From Fusobacteriota bacterium (lineage in GTDB: Bacteria > Fusobacteriota > Fusobacteriia > JAPLKR01), in NCBI GenBank assembly GCA_026387965.1, contig JAPLKR010000060.1, forward strand, positions 1 through 37,099: a stretch of 37,099 nt of DNA, in the 5' to 3' direction. The notes beneath the pieces are model-generated. The model ran no database searches. It was not told the DNA's origin and saw nothing but the letters and a program-made list of their open reading frames with translations. The position numbers and the translations under genes were made by a program. Shown here in pieces: positions 9,153 to 18,235 of this stretch; positions within the stretch are counted from its first letter, which is position 1, and every line of letters starts with the position of its first letter.

Positions 9153-12100
9153 GTGAGAAAATCGATTCAAGCATTAATATATGTCATGTGTGCAGCAGGT
9201 GCGCTTGCCGCTACGAGTGGCTCGAGTAGTGTGAGTGGCAGTAGTTCGATAAGTGGGTCATCAACGACGGCGTTTGAACTTCCAGTGTTTCAAAATACAA
9301 GCCTATACCCACAGCAAGCGGATGTAAATTTTCAAAACAACTCCCTCCAAGTTACTGGGGGATTTAGAGCAAATATTGCAGGAACACAAATTATTGCAAC
9401 AAATGTGACCAAAGAAGCCAATGAAAACTTTGTAACTATAGAGGGTGATATTACAGTATATTCTCCTGTTCAAGGTGGAATGATTTTTAAAGCCAATAAA
9501 GCGATATTTAATTTGGCAAATAACACCATGCAAGTGTATGGGATATCTGGTTACGCTTCGCAAGTGTTTTTTAAAGCAGCCTTTGCGAATATTTCAAGTG
9601 ATGGGAATATTCTCTTAAGTAGTGGAACGATATCTACGGACCCCAATTTAGTCACCCCTAATGCTGTGCCAGAGTATTCTGTATCGGGCAAATCAATATT
9701 CATAAATCCCACGGAATATATATCCGGAACTAATTTGACGGCACAAATTCAAGGCAAAAATGTATTTTGGTTTCCATGGTATGCGGGTTCTATTGCGCCA
9801 AATGGCCCCAATCTCTTTCCTCTTCCAGGGAGTTCTAGCGAGTATGGAAATTATCTACTTTTTGGAAGCTATTATGATTTAAATCCTGAGTATGCTAGAG
9901 GCTATGTGAATACGCGTTGGAGTGAAAAAAATGGTTGGTATTTAGATCAACTCTATAATCAATATATTTTTTCACCCGATAACTATGGAAGCATTTGGAT
10001 TCAAAACGTTTTAGCTGTTCCTAAATCAGGGGTGCAAGGGAATACTTGGCAAGTTACGTGGCTTCATTCGCTTGAGCTAAATAATGATTCAGGTTTTTTA
10101 AGGCATGGAAATTGGAATTTCAACGTTCAAAATATTGCGATAGCTTCATTAAATGATTCAACTGGAAATAGCATTTCATTTACAACGCCCCCAAGTCAAG
10201 GAAGTTATTGGAAATCGATTGTAACGGGAAATCAAAATATAGGTTCAGATGGTGTTTTAACGGCTAATATTTCAGATGCGAATCTATGGTTAACTCAACA
10301 AATTCTTAATTCTGGTAATAAAAATAGCGTTACGGGACTTCCAAATTCTGAACTTTGGGAAAAATTAAATTATACACAGCAAAATAGTGTGTATAATTGG
10401 ACATCATATTACGATAGAGAGAATACTCTGTTTCCATATTCAAATGGGGGAACAGCGTTTTCATTCAAAAACAATTGGGGCACAAGTTATACACTAAAAG
10501 CCCAAAAAATGACATTTGCGTATAATCACATTAATCAAGATGTTTGGGCGACAACGATGTACAATCCATCGGCAAGTTTACCTCTTTATAATACGGATAA
10601 CCATTTCACCTATAGCACTGATATGGGGGCTTATGAACTGGGAAATTCGCAGTGGACTATTGCTGCAACTGCATCCAATCATCAAGAAGGTGTTTCTAAA
10701 AATGATTGGTATACTGTTCAAAATTGGATTAATATGGCACCAAGAGCCATTTATTTAGACAATTCTGATTATAATCAAATAGGGATGACATTAACATCTG
10801 CACCGCTCGACGTTGGAAAAGCCGGTATATTGAATATGGCAGCAACAGTTAAACAAAATAGTTACACAACAAATCAGTCTTTAACGGGCACAAGTTTTAA
10901 TGCAAAGTTAACCACACCCCTTGTGGGAAGTAGTGGCAGCTCAACCATTTTAACCAATACGATTCCATTTCACCTTAAAAATAATACAGGTACTTCTCCA
11001 ACCATAATGCCATATCAAACTTCATTTGTAAATGGCACAACAACCATGGTGGCAACGCTTCCGATTATGAATGAGCAAAAAATTGGTGAGGGACTAACAC
11101 TGCAAACACAGGGCTATGCGTTTACAAATTTAATTTCGGCCAAACAAGGATTTGCTTATGGAACAAGTTCTCAACTCTTACTCAATAAAGACGAGAATTT
11201 AACCGTTTCAAAAAATGGTAACGTCGCTAATTTTTATGTGGGTGATTCACACTTAAATTATGCAATTAATCCTGACTTTGTGCAAAGTTATAACCAAAAA
11301 GCCGGTGTAAGTTACTATTCAAAACCTTTAAACGGAACTTTTTCGCTTGATTATTTGAATAATCGAGATTTCAATACAGCGAATATCACCTCAACAACTC
11401 CGAATAATGATTTGTATGATTATGCCGTATCGAGAACTTATAGTTATGCGACGCAGTACTGGGGAGCAAGTTATCAGCCGGTGCAGCTTTATATCGCCAA
11501 CAGCAATTTACAAGGGACACTTGCAGATGGCTATCTCGACAACTACACAGTTGCTTGGAGTAATAATCAGTTAGAAGTTAACCGTTATTTGAAGGTTACC
11601 TATTCTCATGTAAGAACACTAAATTACAATGCCTTTGCATTTCAAAATAGCGGACTGACCTTACCGACCGATTCGATGAATGTTCAGTTTAATCTAACTG
11701 ATATGAGAAAATTTTATACATATTGGCAAGAACAACAACTTAAAAACGTAAAAGCAGTAGAGCCAAATGCTCAAACAGAATTTAATATTAGTGGAGCCTC
11801 TATTCCTGCGGATGCGAACTATTCAACGAGTTATTACTCTAATAATTTGATGGCAAATAATAGTGTGTCACCAAGTAGCTCTGGACAAGGGTCTCAAAGT
11901 TCAGGAAGTTCAGAGATTAATGCAGCAGCGATTCAAAACACTTCTGGAAGTGGCATACTAACGGATAATTATTCGCCGTATAACTTGTCATCTCTTGGAA
12001 ATAATGATCAAAATTATTTTTATAACTCTATTATTCAATATGGCGTTGGTGTAAACTTAAATTATGATAACCAATATATTCAACAAGGAAATAGTTTTGC

Positions 12101-12524
12101 AAGCAGCATCACCAATGCAGGCGTGAACGTGACATTTAAACAAGGAGACGTACTCTATTTAACACCACAATATTTTTTAAGCAGAAATAATCCTGGAAAT
12201 GCCCCTTTGACGAGTAATTTTGGGGGACAAGCGATTGTAAAAGTGGCAGGGCCTAAAGATTATGCGTGGTGGGTAGGAACGAACTACTATAAAAATTATT
12301 ATAATTATCAAAATCCCGTGCAACTATATTCACAAAATGGTCAACAAACGTCTCGTACGTGGGGCTTTACTGTCTCACATCAAGTGAGAGAACTGCAATT
12401 TAGTGTAGGATACACCATGAATTGGGATCAATTTAATCATAACTTTAACAACCAAATTAGTTTGAGTATTTGGACCGTGGCATTCCCAACAGCGATGATG
12501 GCGATGGGAGTACCAATTAACTAA
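9153..12524 (+). CDS. lptD: LptD/OstA-like outer-membrane LPS-assembly protein
   Basis: 1123-aa exported protein that probably inserts LPS into the outer leaflet of the outer membrane. It has a signal peptide ending near ALA at about residues 18-20, then a Ser/Gly linker with three near-repeats (SGSSSVSGSSSISGSS). An LptA/OstA-like beta-jellyroll region follows at about residues 55-215 (VTGGFRANIAGTQIIATNVT, VTIEGDITVYSP, MIFKANKAIFN). The rest is a long Asn/Ser/Tyr-rich beta-barrel ending in alternating hydrophobic strands, SIWTVAFPTAMMAMGVPIN. The start is GTG directly after the gmhB stop, with a strong GGGGAG site. The mature part has no cysteine, unlike the disulfide-bonded E. coli LptD. 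It is larger than E. coli LptD (about 780 aa). Assignment rests on architecture and the gmhB/hldD neighbours. Confidence 0.75.
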   Translation: MRKSIQALIYVMCAAGALAATSGSSSVSGSSSISGSSTTAFELPVFQNTSLYPQQADVNFQNNSLQVTGGFRANIAGTQIIATNVTKEANENFVTIEGDITVYSPVQGGMIFKANKAIFNLANNTMQVYGISGYASQVFFKAAFANISSDGNILLSSGTISTDPNLVTPNAVPEYSVSGKSIFINPTEYISGTNLTAQIQGKNVFWFPWYAGSIAPNGPNLFPLPGSSSEYGNYLLFGSYYDLNPEYARGYVNTRWSEKNGWYLDQLYNQYIFSPDNYGSIWIQNVLAVPKSGVQGNTWQVTWLHSLELNNDSGFLRHGNWNFNVQNIAIASLNDSTGNSISFTTPPSQGSYWKSIVTGNQNIGSDGVLTANISDANLWLTQQILNSGNKNSVTGLPNSELWEKLNYTQQNSVYNWTSYYDRENTLFPYSNGGTAFSFKNNWGTSYTLKAQKMTFAYNHINQDVWATTMYNPSASLPLYNTDNHFTYSTDMGAYELGNSQWTIAATASNHQEGVSKNDWYTVQNWINMAPRAIYLDNSDYNQIGMTLTSAPLDVGKAGILNMAATVKQNSYTTNQSLTGTSFNAKLTTPLVGSSGSSTILTNTIPFHLKNNTGTSPTIMPYQTSFVNGTTTMVATLPIMNEQKIGEGLTLQTQGYAFTNLISAKQGFAYGTSSQLLLNKDENLTVSKNGNVANFYVGDSHLNYAINPDFVQSYNQKAGVSYYSKPLNGTFSLDYLNNRDFNTANITSTTPNNDLYDYAVSRTYSYATQYWGASYQPVQLYIANSNLQGTLADGYLDNYTVAWSNNQLEVNRYLKVTYSHVRTLNYNAFAFQNSGLTLPTDSMNVQFNLTDMRKFYTYWQEQQLKNVKAVEPNAQTEFNISGASIPADANYSTSYYSNNLMANNSVSPSSSGQGSQSSGSSEINAAAIQNTSGSGILTDNYSPYNLSSLGNNDQNYFYNSIIQYGVGVNLNYDNQYIQQGNSFASSITNAGVNVTFKQGDVLYLTPQYFLSRNNPGNAPLTSNFGGQAIVKVAGPKDYAWWVGTNYYKNYYNYQNPVQLYSQNGQQTSRTWGFTVSHQVRELQFSVGYTMNWDQFNHNFNNQISLSIWTVAFPTAMMAMGVPIN

Positions 12525-12551
12525 TTAAATGATAAAATATTAGGAGGCTAA

Positions 12552-13526
12552 ATGATTATTGTAACAGGTGCAGCAGGGTTTATTGGCAGTGTAATTGTAT
12601 GGGAGCTTAACCAAAAAGGTATTACGGATATTATTGTTTCAGATAAAATGAGGGATGGAAATAAATGGAAAAATTTAGTAAAACTTAAATATTATGACTG
12701 GATTGATAAGGATGAGCTATTTGATTTTTTAGCTGTTGAAGAAAATGCCAAGACAATTACAGCTATTATTCATATGGGGGCTATTTCTGCAACGACAGAA
12801 AAAAACGTAGATTTATTGATGTCAAACAACTATAAGTTTACCATGAAATTATGGAATTTTTGTACGAAGCGCGATGTTCAATACATCTACGCTTCAAGTG
12901 CGGCGACCTACGGTGGAGGAAAACTCGGATATAATGATGATCATGCAGGCGTCCCAAGTTTAAAACCTTTAAATCCATACGGGTATTCTAAACAGATTTT
13001 TGATGAGTGGGCACTTAAACAAGAAAAGTCGCCTTCAAAATGGCAAGGTCTAAAATTCTTTAATGTATATGGGCCGCAAGAGTATCATAAAGGGCGTATG
13101 GCATCGGTTATTTTCCACGCATTCAATCAAACACGTGAAAAAGGCGTTGTAAACTTATTTAAATCTTATAAAAAAGGCTATGTTGATGGTGGGCAACTAC
13201 GTGATTTTGTCTATATTAAGGATATTACCGAAGTGATTGTATTTATGTTGAAAAATAAAATTGAGAATGGACTATATAATTTAGGTTCAGGACAAGCTAG
13301 AAGTTTCTTTGATCTAGCAAAAAATACTATGATAGCAATGGGCGAAGAGCTAAATATCCATTTTATTGAGATGCCTGAGGACATCCGTGATAAGTATCAA
13401 TATTTTACAGAAGCAAATATGGAAAAACTAAAGCGAAATGGATATACAAAACCTTTCTATACCCTAGAAGAGGGTATTGAGGATTATGTGAAAAACTATC
13501 TTATGCAAGAGGATAGCTATCTGTAA
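12552..13526 (+). CDS. hldD: ADP-L-glycero-D-manno-heptose 6-epimerase, HldD
   Basis: 324-aa SDR-type epimerase that turns ADP-D-glycero-D-manno-heptose into the L-glycero form used in LPS core. The N-terminus MIIVTGAAGFIGS is the NAD(P)-binding glycine motif, followed by the DKMRDGNKWKNLVKL stretch typical of HldD. Catalytic residues are the Ser/Ala ASSAATYG segment near 115 and YGYSK near 143. FFNVYGPQEYHKGRMASV near 176 is also diagnostic for this enzyme. The ribosome-binding site AGGAGG precedes the ATG. Third gene of gmhB-lptD-hldD. Confidence 0.96.
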   Translation: MIIVTGAAGFIGSVIVWELNQKGITDIIVSDKMRDGNKWKNLVKLKYYDWIDKDELFDFLAVEENAKTITAIIHMGAISATTEKNVDLLMSNNYKFTMKLWNFCTKRDVQYIYASSAATYGGGKLGYNDDHAGVPSLKPLNPYGYSKQIFDEWALKQEKSPSKWQGLKFFNVYGPQEYHKGRMASVIFHAFNQTREKGVVNLFKSYKKGYVDGGQLRDFVYIKDITEVIVFMLKNKIENGLYNLGSGQARSFFDLAKNTMIAMGEELNIHFIEMPEDIRDKYQYFTEANMEKLKRNGYTKPFYTLEEGIEDYVKNYLMQEDSYL

Positions 13527-13678
13527 AAAATAGTGTTTGTGACAGTGTGAGTGGTAAGGTGAAGAAAGTCATTAGAAAAAAGAGAATTTACCCCATGAGT
13601 GACACAGTTGCCTGTGGTTAAAAGTTCTTTACCAATTTTAGTCATTCTCAAAATTAATCTTTAGAGGAGGGACACCAA
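13527..13678 (+). other. 152-nt leader region with alternative hairpins
   Basis: No ORF and no clear -35/-10 pair. A single GGTAA (13553-13557) can pair with TTACC at 13588-13592 or with TTACC inside 13629-13634. The second TTACC can instead close a local hairpin with TGGT at 13615-13618 (one bulge, seven pairs). The hairpin is followed by only a weak T-run, so it could be a poor terminator for hldD or a switch in front of the next gene. A strong ribosome-binding site (AGAGGAGGG) lies at the right edge. Confidence 0.3.
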
Positions 13679-14164
13679 ATGAAAAAATTTGGAAAACTTT
13701 TATGCACTATATTTGAAATACTGCGTTACGTATTGATATTTTTAGGCATATTTATTGCGCAGTCGCTATCTCCAAGTACGACCGATATGAGATTTGCGAT
13801 TGTGACACTCTTTTTTGTTCTTGGAATTTCTGGGCTTACGGGACTTGAAAGTGTATTTCTTAGAAAATATGCCAGTAAACAGAGTGGTTATGGCGATGGT
13901 GGACGTTATCAGATTCAGTCGGGACTAAATAATCTCTCTGTAGCGATTACCGCTGTGATTGCTTATATCTTTAAGTGGGGGACACAAGCAGAACTTGTCT
14001 TGATGAGTGTGATGATTATATTTATTCTGCTTTCTGGATTTAATCACTACTTATCTTCAGTCAAAGATGGGAATAAAAGTATTAAAAATTTGAGTAGACC
14101 CATAGGAAGCGTAGTGCTTCTTGTTGTGGTACTCTATTATATGGTACCAGTTTTAGTAAAATAG
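13679..14164 (+). CDS. Small integral membrane protein of unknown function
   Basis: 161-aa very hydrophobic protein with about five membrane segments (near residues 12-30, 36-58, 86-98, 105-122 and 140-158). A polar loop SKQSGYGDGGRYQIQSG sits between the second and third. I do not recognise a named family. The ATG has a strong AGAGGAGG site. It stands between hldD and pilT on the same strand, with 152-nt and 127-nt gaps on either side, so its operon membership is unclear. Confidence 0.75.
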   Translation: MKKFGKLLCTIFEILRYVLIFLGIFIAQSLSPSTTDMRFAIVTLFFVLGISGLTGLESVFLRKYASKQSGYGDGGRYQIQSGLNNLSVAITAVIAYIFKWGTQAELVLMSVMIIFILLSGFNHYLSSVKDGNKSIKNLSRPIGSVVLLVVVLYYMVPVLVK

Positions 14165-14291
14165 GCGGAAAGCTTTTGTGTTAATAAATGTAAAAATAGG
14201 GGTTTAGTCTGTGAGTGACGCCCCGATTTATGTCAATATTTCGTGGCAACAGATTTTTAACAGGCTTAAAAAAATTTATAGGGAGCAATAT

Positions 14292-15323
14292 ATGACGATT
14301 CAAGAAGTGTTAATGAGAGCGATTGAACTAAAATCTTCGGATATTCATTTTATCGTGGGGCAACCACCGATGTTTAGAATGGTCGGAGAACTGCTTCCGA
14401 GTGAATTTGAACTGGCGACGAAGGAGTGGGTGAAGAGTCAACTTTATTCCTTACTTTCAGAAAAAGAGATTCATAAGTTAGAGACAGAAAAAGACTTAGA
14501 TATTGCATTTACTTTAGAGGGAAGAAGAATGAGGATTAATATTCATCATCAGCAAGATAGCTTGGCTGCTGCATTTCGTGTGCTTGAGAGTAAACTACCA
14601 ACGTTCGCCGACCTTGGGCTTCCACAAGCTGTGGAAAATTTTGCGAATTTAAAAAATGGATTGGTTCTTATTACAGGACCAACGGGAAGCGGAAAATCTA
14701 CGACACTTGCGGCTCTAATACATAAAATCAATATGGAAAAAAGACATCATATCATTACAGTAGAAGACCCTATTGAGTATGTATATGATATAGGAAAATG
14801 TACTATAGAGCAGCGTGAAGTGGGGCGTGATGCAACAAGCTTTGAAAGTGCATTGAAATATATACTTCGACAAGATCCTGATGTAATACTTATTGGAGAG
14901 ATGAGAACTCTTGATACCATTCAAGCTGCACTTACAGCAGCTGAAACTGGACATTTGGTTTTCTCGACTCTTCATACCAATGATGCGCCTCAAACGATTG
15001 ACCGTATTATTGATGTATTTCCTGCAGAGAGGCAAGAACAGATTCGTTTTATACTATCAAACGCACTCAAAGGTGTGGTGTGCCAAGAGTTGGCAGTTAA
15101 AACAGGTGGGAAAGGGCGTGTGATGATTCCAGAGGTTTTAGTGGTAAATCATGCTATTTCCAATCAAATTCGTGAGGGGAATACCAATCAAATTTATAAC
15201 TCGATGAATCTTGGGGCAAGCTATGGAATGATAACGAAAGAAAAATCACTTCAAAATGCTTTAGATAAGGGGCTGATTACTCAAGAGGAATATGCATCAA
15301 GAACAACGGAAAGAAAGAAATAA
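14292..15323 (+). CDS. pilT: Type IV pilus retraction ATPase, PilT
   Basis: 343-aa hexameric motor that depolymerises the pilus and drives twitching. Motifs: Walker A GPTGSGKS at 129-136, Walker B DPDVILIGEMR near 195, His box TGHLVFSTLHTNDAPQTIDR near 221. The C-terminal AISNQIREG corresponds to the PilT AIRNLIRE retraction motif. It lacks the tetracysteine zinc site of PilB. I chose the ATG at 14292: it has an AGGGAG site six bases upstream and yields MTIQEVLMRAIELKSSDIHF, the standard PilT N-terminus and length. An in-frame GTG at 14211 would add 27 residues without similarity to the family. The HemZ-like gene begins three bases after the stop. Confidence 0.95.
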   Translation: MTIQEVLMRAIELKSSDIHFIVGQPPMFRMVGELLPSEFELATKEWVKSQLYSLLSEKEIHKLETEKDLDIAFTLEGRRMRINIHHQQDSLAAAFRVLESKLPTFADLGLPQAVENFANLKNGLVLITGPTGSGKSTTLAALIHKINMEKRHHIITVEDPIEYVYDIGKCTIEQREVGRDATSFESALKYILRQDPDVILIGEMRTLDTIQAALTAAETGHLVFSTLHTNDAPQTIDRIIDVFPAERQEQIRFILSNALKGVVCQELAVKTGGKGRVMIPEVLVVNHAISNQIREGNTNQIYNSMNLGASYGMITKEKSLQNALDKGLITQEEYASRTTERKK

Positions 15324-15326
15324 TTT

Positions 15327-16700
15327 ATGAATATTAAAATAAATTGTGATATCTCTCTTACGAGTCTTTTGGAATTTATTCGAATTGTTACTCCGGAGGC
15401 ACTAGAGCGTGAGTTTGATATAAGAGTCGAAAGTTCGGATAATATCGTTGTAAAAATATACGAAAATGGACACAAAGTGTTTGAAAATAGTGTAAAAAGT
15501 TATAGTGAAATTTATCAACAAGAGCTTATTGCGATTAAGGGGGCATTTTTTCAATTTTTAAAAAAAAATACTGCCTGGGGAACTCTTATTGGTGTGCGTC
15601 CGACAAAACTTTACCGAAGTTATCGTGATATTTTAGGCTTTGAAAAAGCAGATAAAATTATGAGAGATATCTATTTTGTAGATGAGTCAAAGCGTCTACT
15701 TTTAGAACAAATATATCAAAATCAAAGTCCCATTCTAGAAAAAAAACATATGATGCTCTATATTGGCATTCCATTTTGTCCAACAAAATGCAGTTATTGT
15801 TCGTTTGCTTCGTACACTAAAATAGGAAAATACAAAGAACGCTACTCTGAGTTTATTTCAACGCTTCTTGAAGAAATCGCTGAGATAGGTAAAATGCTTA
15901 GAAAACATGGGAAATATATTGAGAGTATTTATATTGGAGGGGGAACCCCTGCGATCCTTTCTAAAGAAGAGTTGGAATGTATCCTTTCTAAAATTCAAGA
16001 AGCTATTCCCACAGACCTTATTGAGTATACCTTTGAAGCGGGGAGAAGTGAACTGATTACTGAAGAGATGCTCAAGATTTTAAAATGCTATGGCGTAGAT
16101 CGAATAAGCTTAAATCCTCAAACATTTCACAAAAAAACGTTAGACGGTGTTAATCGTGTTTTTAATATAGAGCAGTTTAACCAAATATATAATTTATCAA
16201 AAAAGGATTTTATAATAAATATGGATTTTATCATGTGCTTGCCTGGCGAGGGAACAAGCGAGATGTTAGAGACGCTAAACAGAGTAAAATCATATGAAAT
16301 TGACAACCTGACCATTCATGCCTTAGCGATTAAAAAAGCTTCAAAACTCTATAAAGATAATTTTGAACATGAGTCGATTGATACAAAAATGATTTCAAAA
16401 GAGATTTATCGTGTGGCAAGTGAGATGAATTTAGAACCATATTATTTGTATCGGCAAAAGAATTCTCTTGATAATCTTGAAAATATAGGGTTTTGTCAAA
16501 AAGATAAAGCGTGCTACTTTAATATTTCGATGATTGATGAGAGTGATACCGTTATTGCCCTCGGTGGGGGTGGTATTTCAAAATTTAACCGAAATGGTCA
16601 AATAGTGAGGCACGTCAATCCGAAAGATCCGATAAGTTATGTGACAGAATTTAAAAAGAGGTTTGAACAAAAAAGAAAAATGATTGAAGAAATGGAGTAG
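15327..16700 (+). CDS. hemZ: HemZ-like radical SAM enzyme (coproporphyrinogen dehydrogenase type)
   Basis: 457-aa protein of the HemN/HemZ class. An N-terminal domain of about 140 residues contains LIGVRPTKLYRS, characteristic of HemZ. A radical SAM domain follows, with CPTKCSYCSF near 151-160 (three Cys for the [4Fe-4S] cluster, plus the extra Cys of the HemN class). The SAM-binding glycines are in IYIGGGTPAIL near 206, and a FEAGRSE segment follows. B. subtilis HemZ is an oxygen-independent coproporphyrinogen III oxidase by annotation, but many members are not proven to do this and may be heme chaperones or other radical SAM enzymes. No other heme gene is nearby. It sits between pilT and cmk with 2-3 base gaps. 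Confidence 0.82.
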   Translation: MNIKINCDISLTSLLEFIRIVTPEALEREFDIRVESSDNIVVKIYENGHKVFENSVKSYSEIYQQELIAIKGAFFQFLKKNTAWGTLIGVRPTKLYRSYRDILGFEKADKIMRDIYFVDESKRLLLEQIYQNQSPILEKKHMMLYIGIPFCPTKCSYCSFASYTKIGKYKERYSEFISTLLEEIAEIGKMLRKHGKYIESIYIGGGTPAILSKEELECILSKIQEAIPTDLIEYTFEAGRSELITEEMLKILKCYGVDRISLNPQTFHKKTLDGVNRVFNIEQFNQIYNLSKKDFIINMDFIMCLPGEGTSEMLETLNRVKSYEIDNLTIHALAIKKASKLYKDNFEHESIDTKMISKEIYRVASEMNLEPYYLYRQKNSLDNLENIGFCQKDKACYFNISMIDESDTVIALGGGGISKFNRNGQIVRHVNPKDPISYVTEFKKRFEQKRKMIEEME

Positions 16701-16702
16701 CT

Positions 16703-17353
16703 ATGATTATCGCTATTGATGGACCAGCGGGGAGTGGAAAAAGTACCATTGCTAAGTTGGTTGCTTCCCAAAAAGGACTTTTTTATTTAGATACAGGGGC
16801 AATGTATCGGATGATGACGCTAAGAACTTTGGAAATGTGCTTAGATATTCATAATAATTATGATGTGGAGCGTTTAATTAAAGAAAATACAATTACCATT
16901 GAAGAGGGAGGGTACCTCTTAAATGGATGCAAAGTGGGCCTCGAGATACGAACCCCTGAAGTGGATGCAAATGTCTCTAGAGTTTCTGCGGTGAAAGAAG
17001 TGAGAGAGGCGATGGTTAAAAGACAACGCGAACTTTCTCAGAGGAGTAGTGTTATTTTAGATGGCCGAGATATTGGAACGGTAGTATTTCCAAATGCGAA
17101 TATTAAAATATTTCTTACGGCAAGTGTGTATGAAAGAGCCGTACGACGCTTTAAAGAGTACCTTGAAAAAGGTGTGGAGTTATCTTTAGAAAAAATTGAA
17201 GAAGAGATATCGAAAAGAGATTTTCAGGATGAAAACCGTGAAGAATCTCCATTAAAAAAAGCAGATGATGCCATCCTAGTAAATACAACAGGTAAAACCA
17301 TTCTAGAAGTAGTTGATAATATTCTTGAAATTATGGAAAACCACGATGGGTAA
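16703..17353 (+). CDS. cmk: Cytidylate kinase, Cmk
   Basis: 216-aa cytosolic kinase phosphorylating CMP and dCMP, part of pyrimidine salvage and supply of CTP (also needed for CMP-Kdo). P-loop GPAGSGKSTIAK at residues 7-18, DTGAMYRMMTLR near 31-42, GRDIGTVVFPNA near 119-130, and the KRDFQDENREESPLKKADDA segment near 174 are all diagnostic. Length matches the family. A GGAG site lies within the end of the preceding gene. Confidence 0.96.
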   Translation: MIIAIDGPAGSGKSTIAKLVASQKGLFYLDTGAMYRMMTLRTLEMCLDIHNNYDVERLIKENTITIEEGGYLLNGCKVGLEIRTPEVDANVSRVSAVKEVREAMVKRQRELSQRSSVILDGRDIGTVVFPNANIKIFLTASVYERAVRRFKEYLEKGVELSLEKIEEEISKRDFQDENREESPLKKADDAILVNTTGKTILEVVDNILEIMENHDG

Positions 17354-17699
17354 ATTTATGAATTTTTTACTTATTGTTACCTTTCTTATACTATTGGGGT
17401 TGATTGGAATAAATTATCTTGCGGATAAGGAGCTCACTAAATATCATGTGAAACCATCTTCTATAAAAGGAACTCAAGATGAGATTAATGGAATTATTGA
17501 TTCGGCATCAAGGGGCGTGAAACAACTAAGTGGAGCCATATCAAACCAAAAGATATCCAAAAAAACGAGTGAGAAAGAGAGCCAAAAAACTCGGAGTACA
17601 GCTAAAAATTCAAAAACAACATCAAGCACGAACTCAACAAAATTGCCTATAGTGAATCCTAATATTAATCAAACCTATTTTAATTCATCTAAAAATTAG
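17346..17699 (+). CDS. Small membrane-anchored Lys/Ser/Thr-rich protein, unknown
   Basis: About 117 aa: a single N-terminal membrane helix (LLIVTFLILLGLIGINYL, about residues 8-25) followed by a polar tail. The tail becomes low-complexity and basic (SEKESQKTRSTAKNSKTT) and then ends in PIVNPNINQTYF. The ATG at 17346 overlaps the cmk stop region and has a weak GGA upstream; ATG 17358 is also possible. An upstream in-frame ATG at 17313 would add charged residues before the helix. No family recognised. Coupled to cmk by overlap, which suggests the same transcript, not the same pathway. Confidence 0.6.
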   Translation: MGKFMNFLLIVTFLILLGLIGINYLADKELTKYHVKPSSIKGTQDEINGIIDSASRGVKQLSGAISNQKISKKTSEKESQKTRSTAKNSKTTSSTNSTKLPIVNPNINQTYFNSSKN

Positions 17700-17840
17700 T
17701 TAATTATGAGAAGGGTTAAAATATAGAGAAATAATGCTGTATGTAGAGTAATCATCCGAAGATTTATTGAAATTTGTTAATATTTAAATAGAATTAATAA
17801 AAAATAATATAAATAAGTGTTGGAAAAAGCTAGAAAACAG

Positions 17841-17868
17841 TAGACAAACTTTAGTTTTGTGGTATAAT
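17841..17868 (+). promoter_or_regulatory. Promoter of the HU gene (extended -10)
   Basis: TAGACA at 17841-17846, 16-base spacer, TATAAT at 17863-17868 preceded by TGG (TGn extended -10). Expected start near 17874 with a ~33-nt leader. The 140 bases before it (17700-17840) are AT-rich, with no ORF or clear structure. Confidence 0.75.
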
Positions 17869-17906
17869 AGACATAATCTAGAAAACTTAAATAAGGGGAG
17901 GTCCAA

Positions 17907-18182
17907 GTGACAAAAAAGGAATTTATTGAAATTTTAAGTGAAAAATCAGGTGAGAACAAAAAGAGAGCGGGAGAGGTTTTAGATGTTTTCTTAGATTCAG
18001 TTGAAGGAGCTTTAGTTAAAAGTGGAAGCGTTCAATTCGTTGGATGGGGAACATTTGAAGTTAAAGAAACGGCTGAGAGAATGGGAAGAAACCCAAGAAC
18101 TGGCGAAGAGATTAAAATACCAGCAAAAAAAGCAGTTAAATTTAAAGTTGGTAAAAAACTTTCTGATATCGTAAACAAATAA
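17907..18182 (+). CDS. hup: HU-family DNA-binding protein
   Basis: 91-aa nucleoid protein that bends and compacts DNA as a dimer. The sequence shows the helical N-terminus (TKKEFIEILSEKSGENKKRAGEVL) and FVGWGTFEVKETAERMGRNPRTGEEIKIPA, the beta-arm with the RNPRTGE-x-x-x-IPA signature that inserts into the minor groove. The C-terminus is KKAVKFKVGKKLSDIVN. Starts with GTG, preceded by the strong site AAGGGGAGGT. Monocistronic: own promoter and an intrinsic terminator immediately after the stop. Confidence 0.96.
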   Translation: MTKKEFIEILSEKSGENKKRAGEVLDVFLDSVEGALVKSGSVQFVGWGTFEVKETAERMGRNPRTGEEIKIPAKKAVKFKVGKKLSDIVNK

Positions 18183-18185
18183 GAG

Positions 18186-18213
18186 AAACCCGCTAATGCT
18201 AGCGGGTTTTTTT
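18186..18213 (+). terminator. Intrinsic terminator after HU gene
   Basis: Perfect 10-bp stem AAACCCGCTA / TAGCGGGTTT (18186-18195 with 18200-18209), four-base loop ATGC, and a run of seven T from 18207. Begins three bases after the HU stop. Confidence 0.95.
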
Positions 18214-18235
18214 ACTTTGAAATTAGGAGGGTACG

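Noticed and set aside
9153-9250. LptD-like protein as a lipoprotein because of a Cys near residue 13.
   Set aside because: The residue before the Cys is Met, which does not fit a lipobox; a signal peptidase I site (ALA) follows.
14211-14291. GTG at 14211 as the pilT start, adding 27 residues.
   Set aside because: ATG 14292 has a better ribosome-binding site and gives the standard PilT N-terminus and length.
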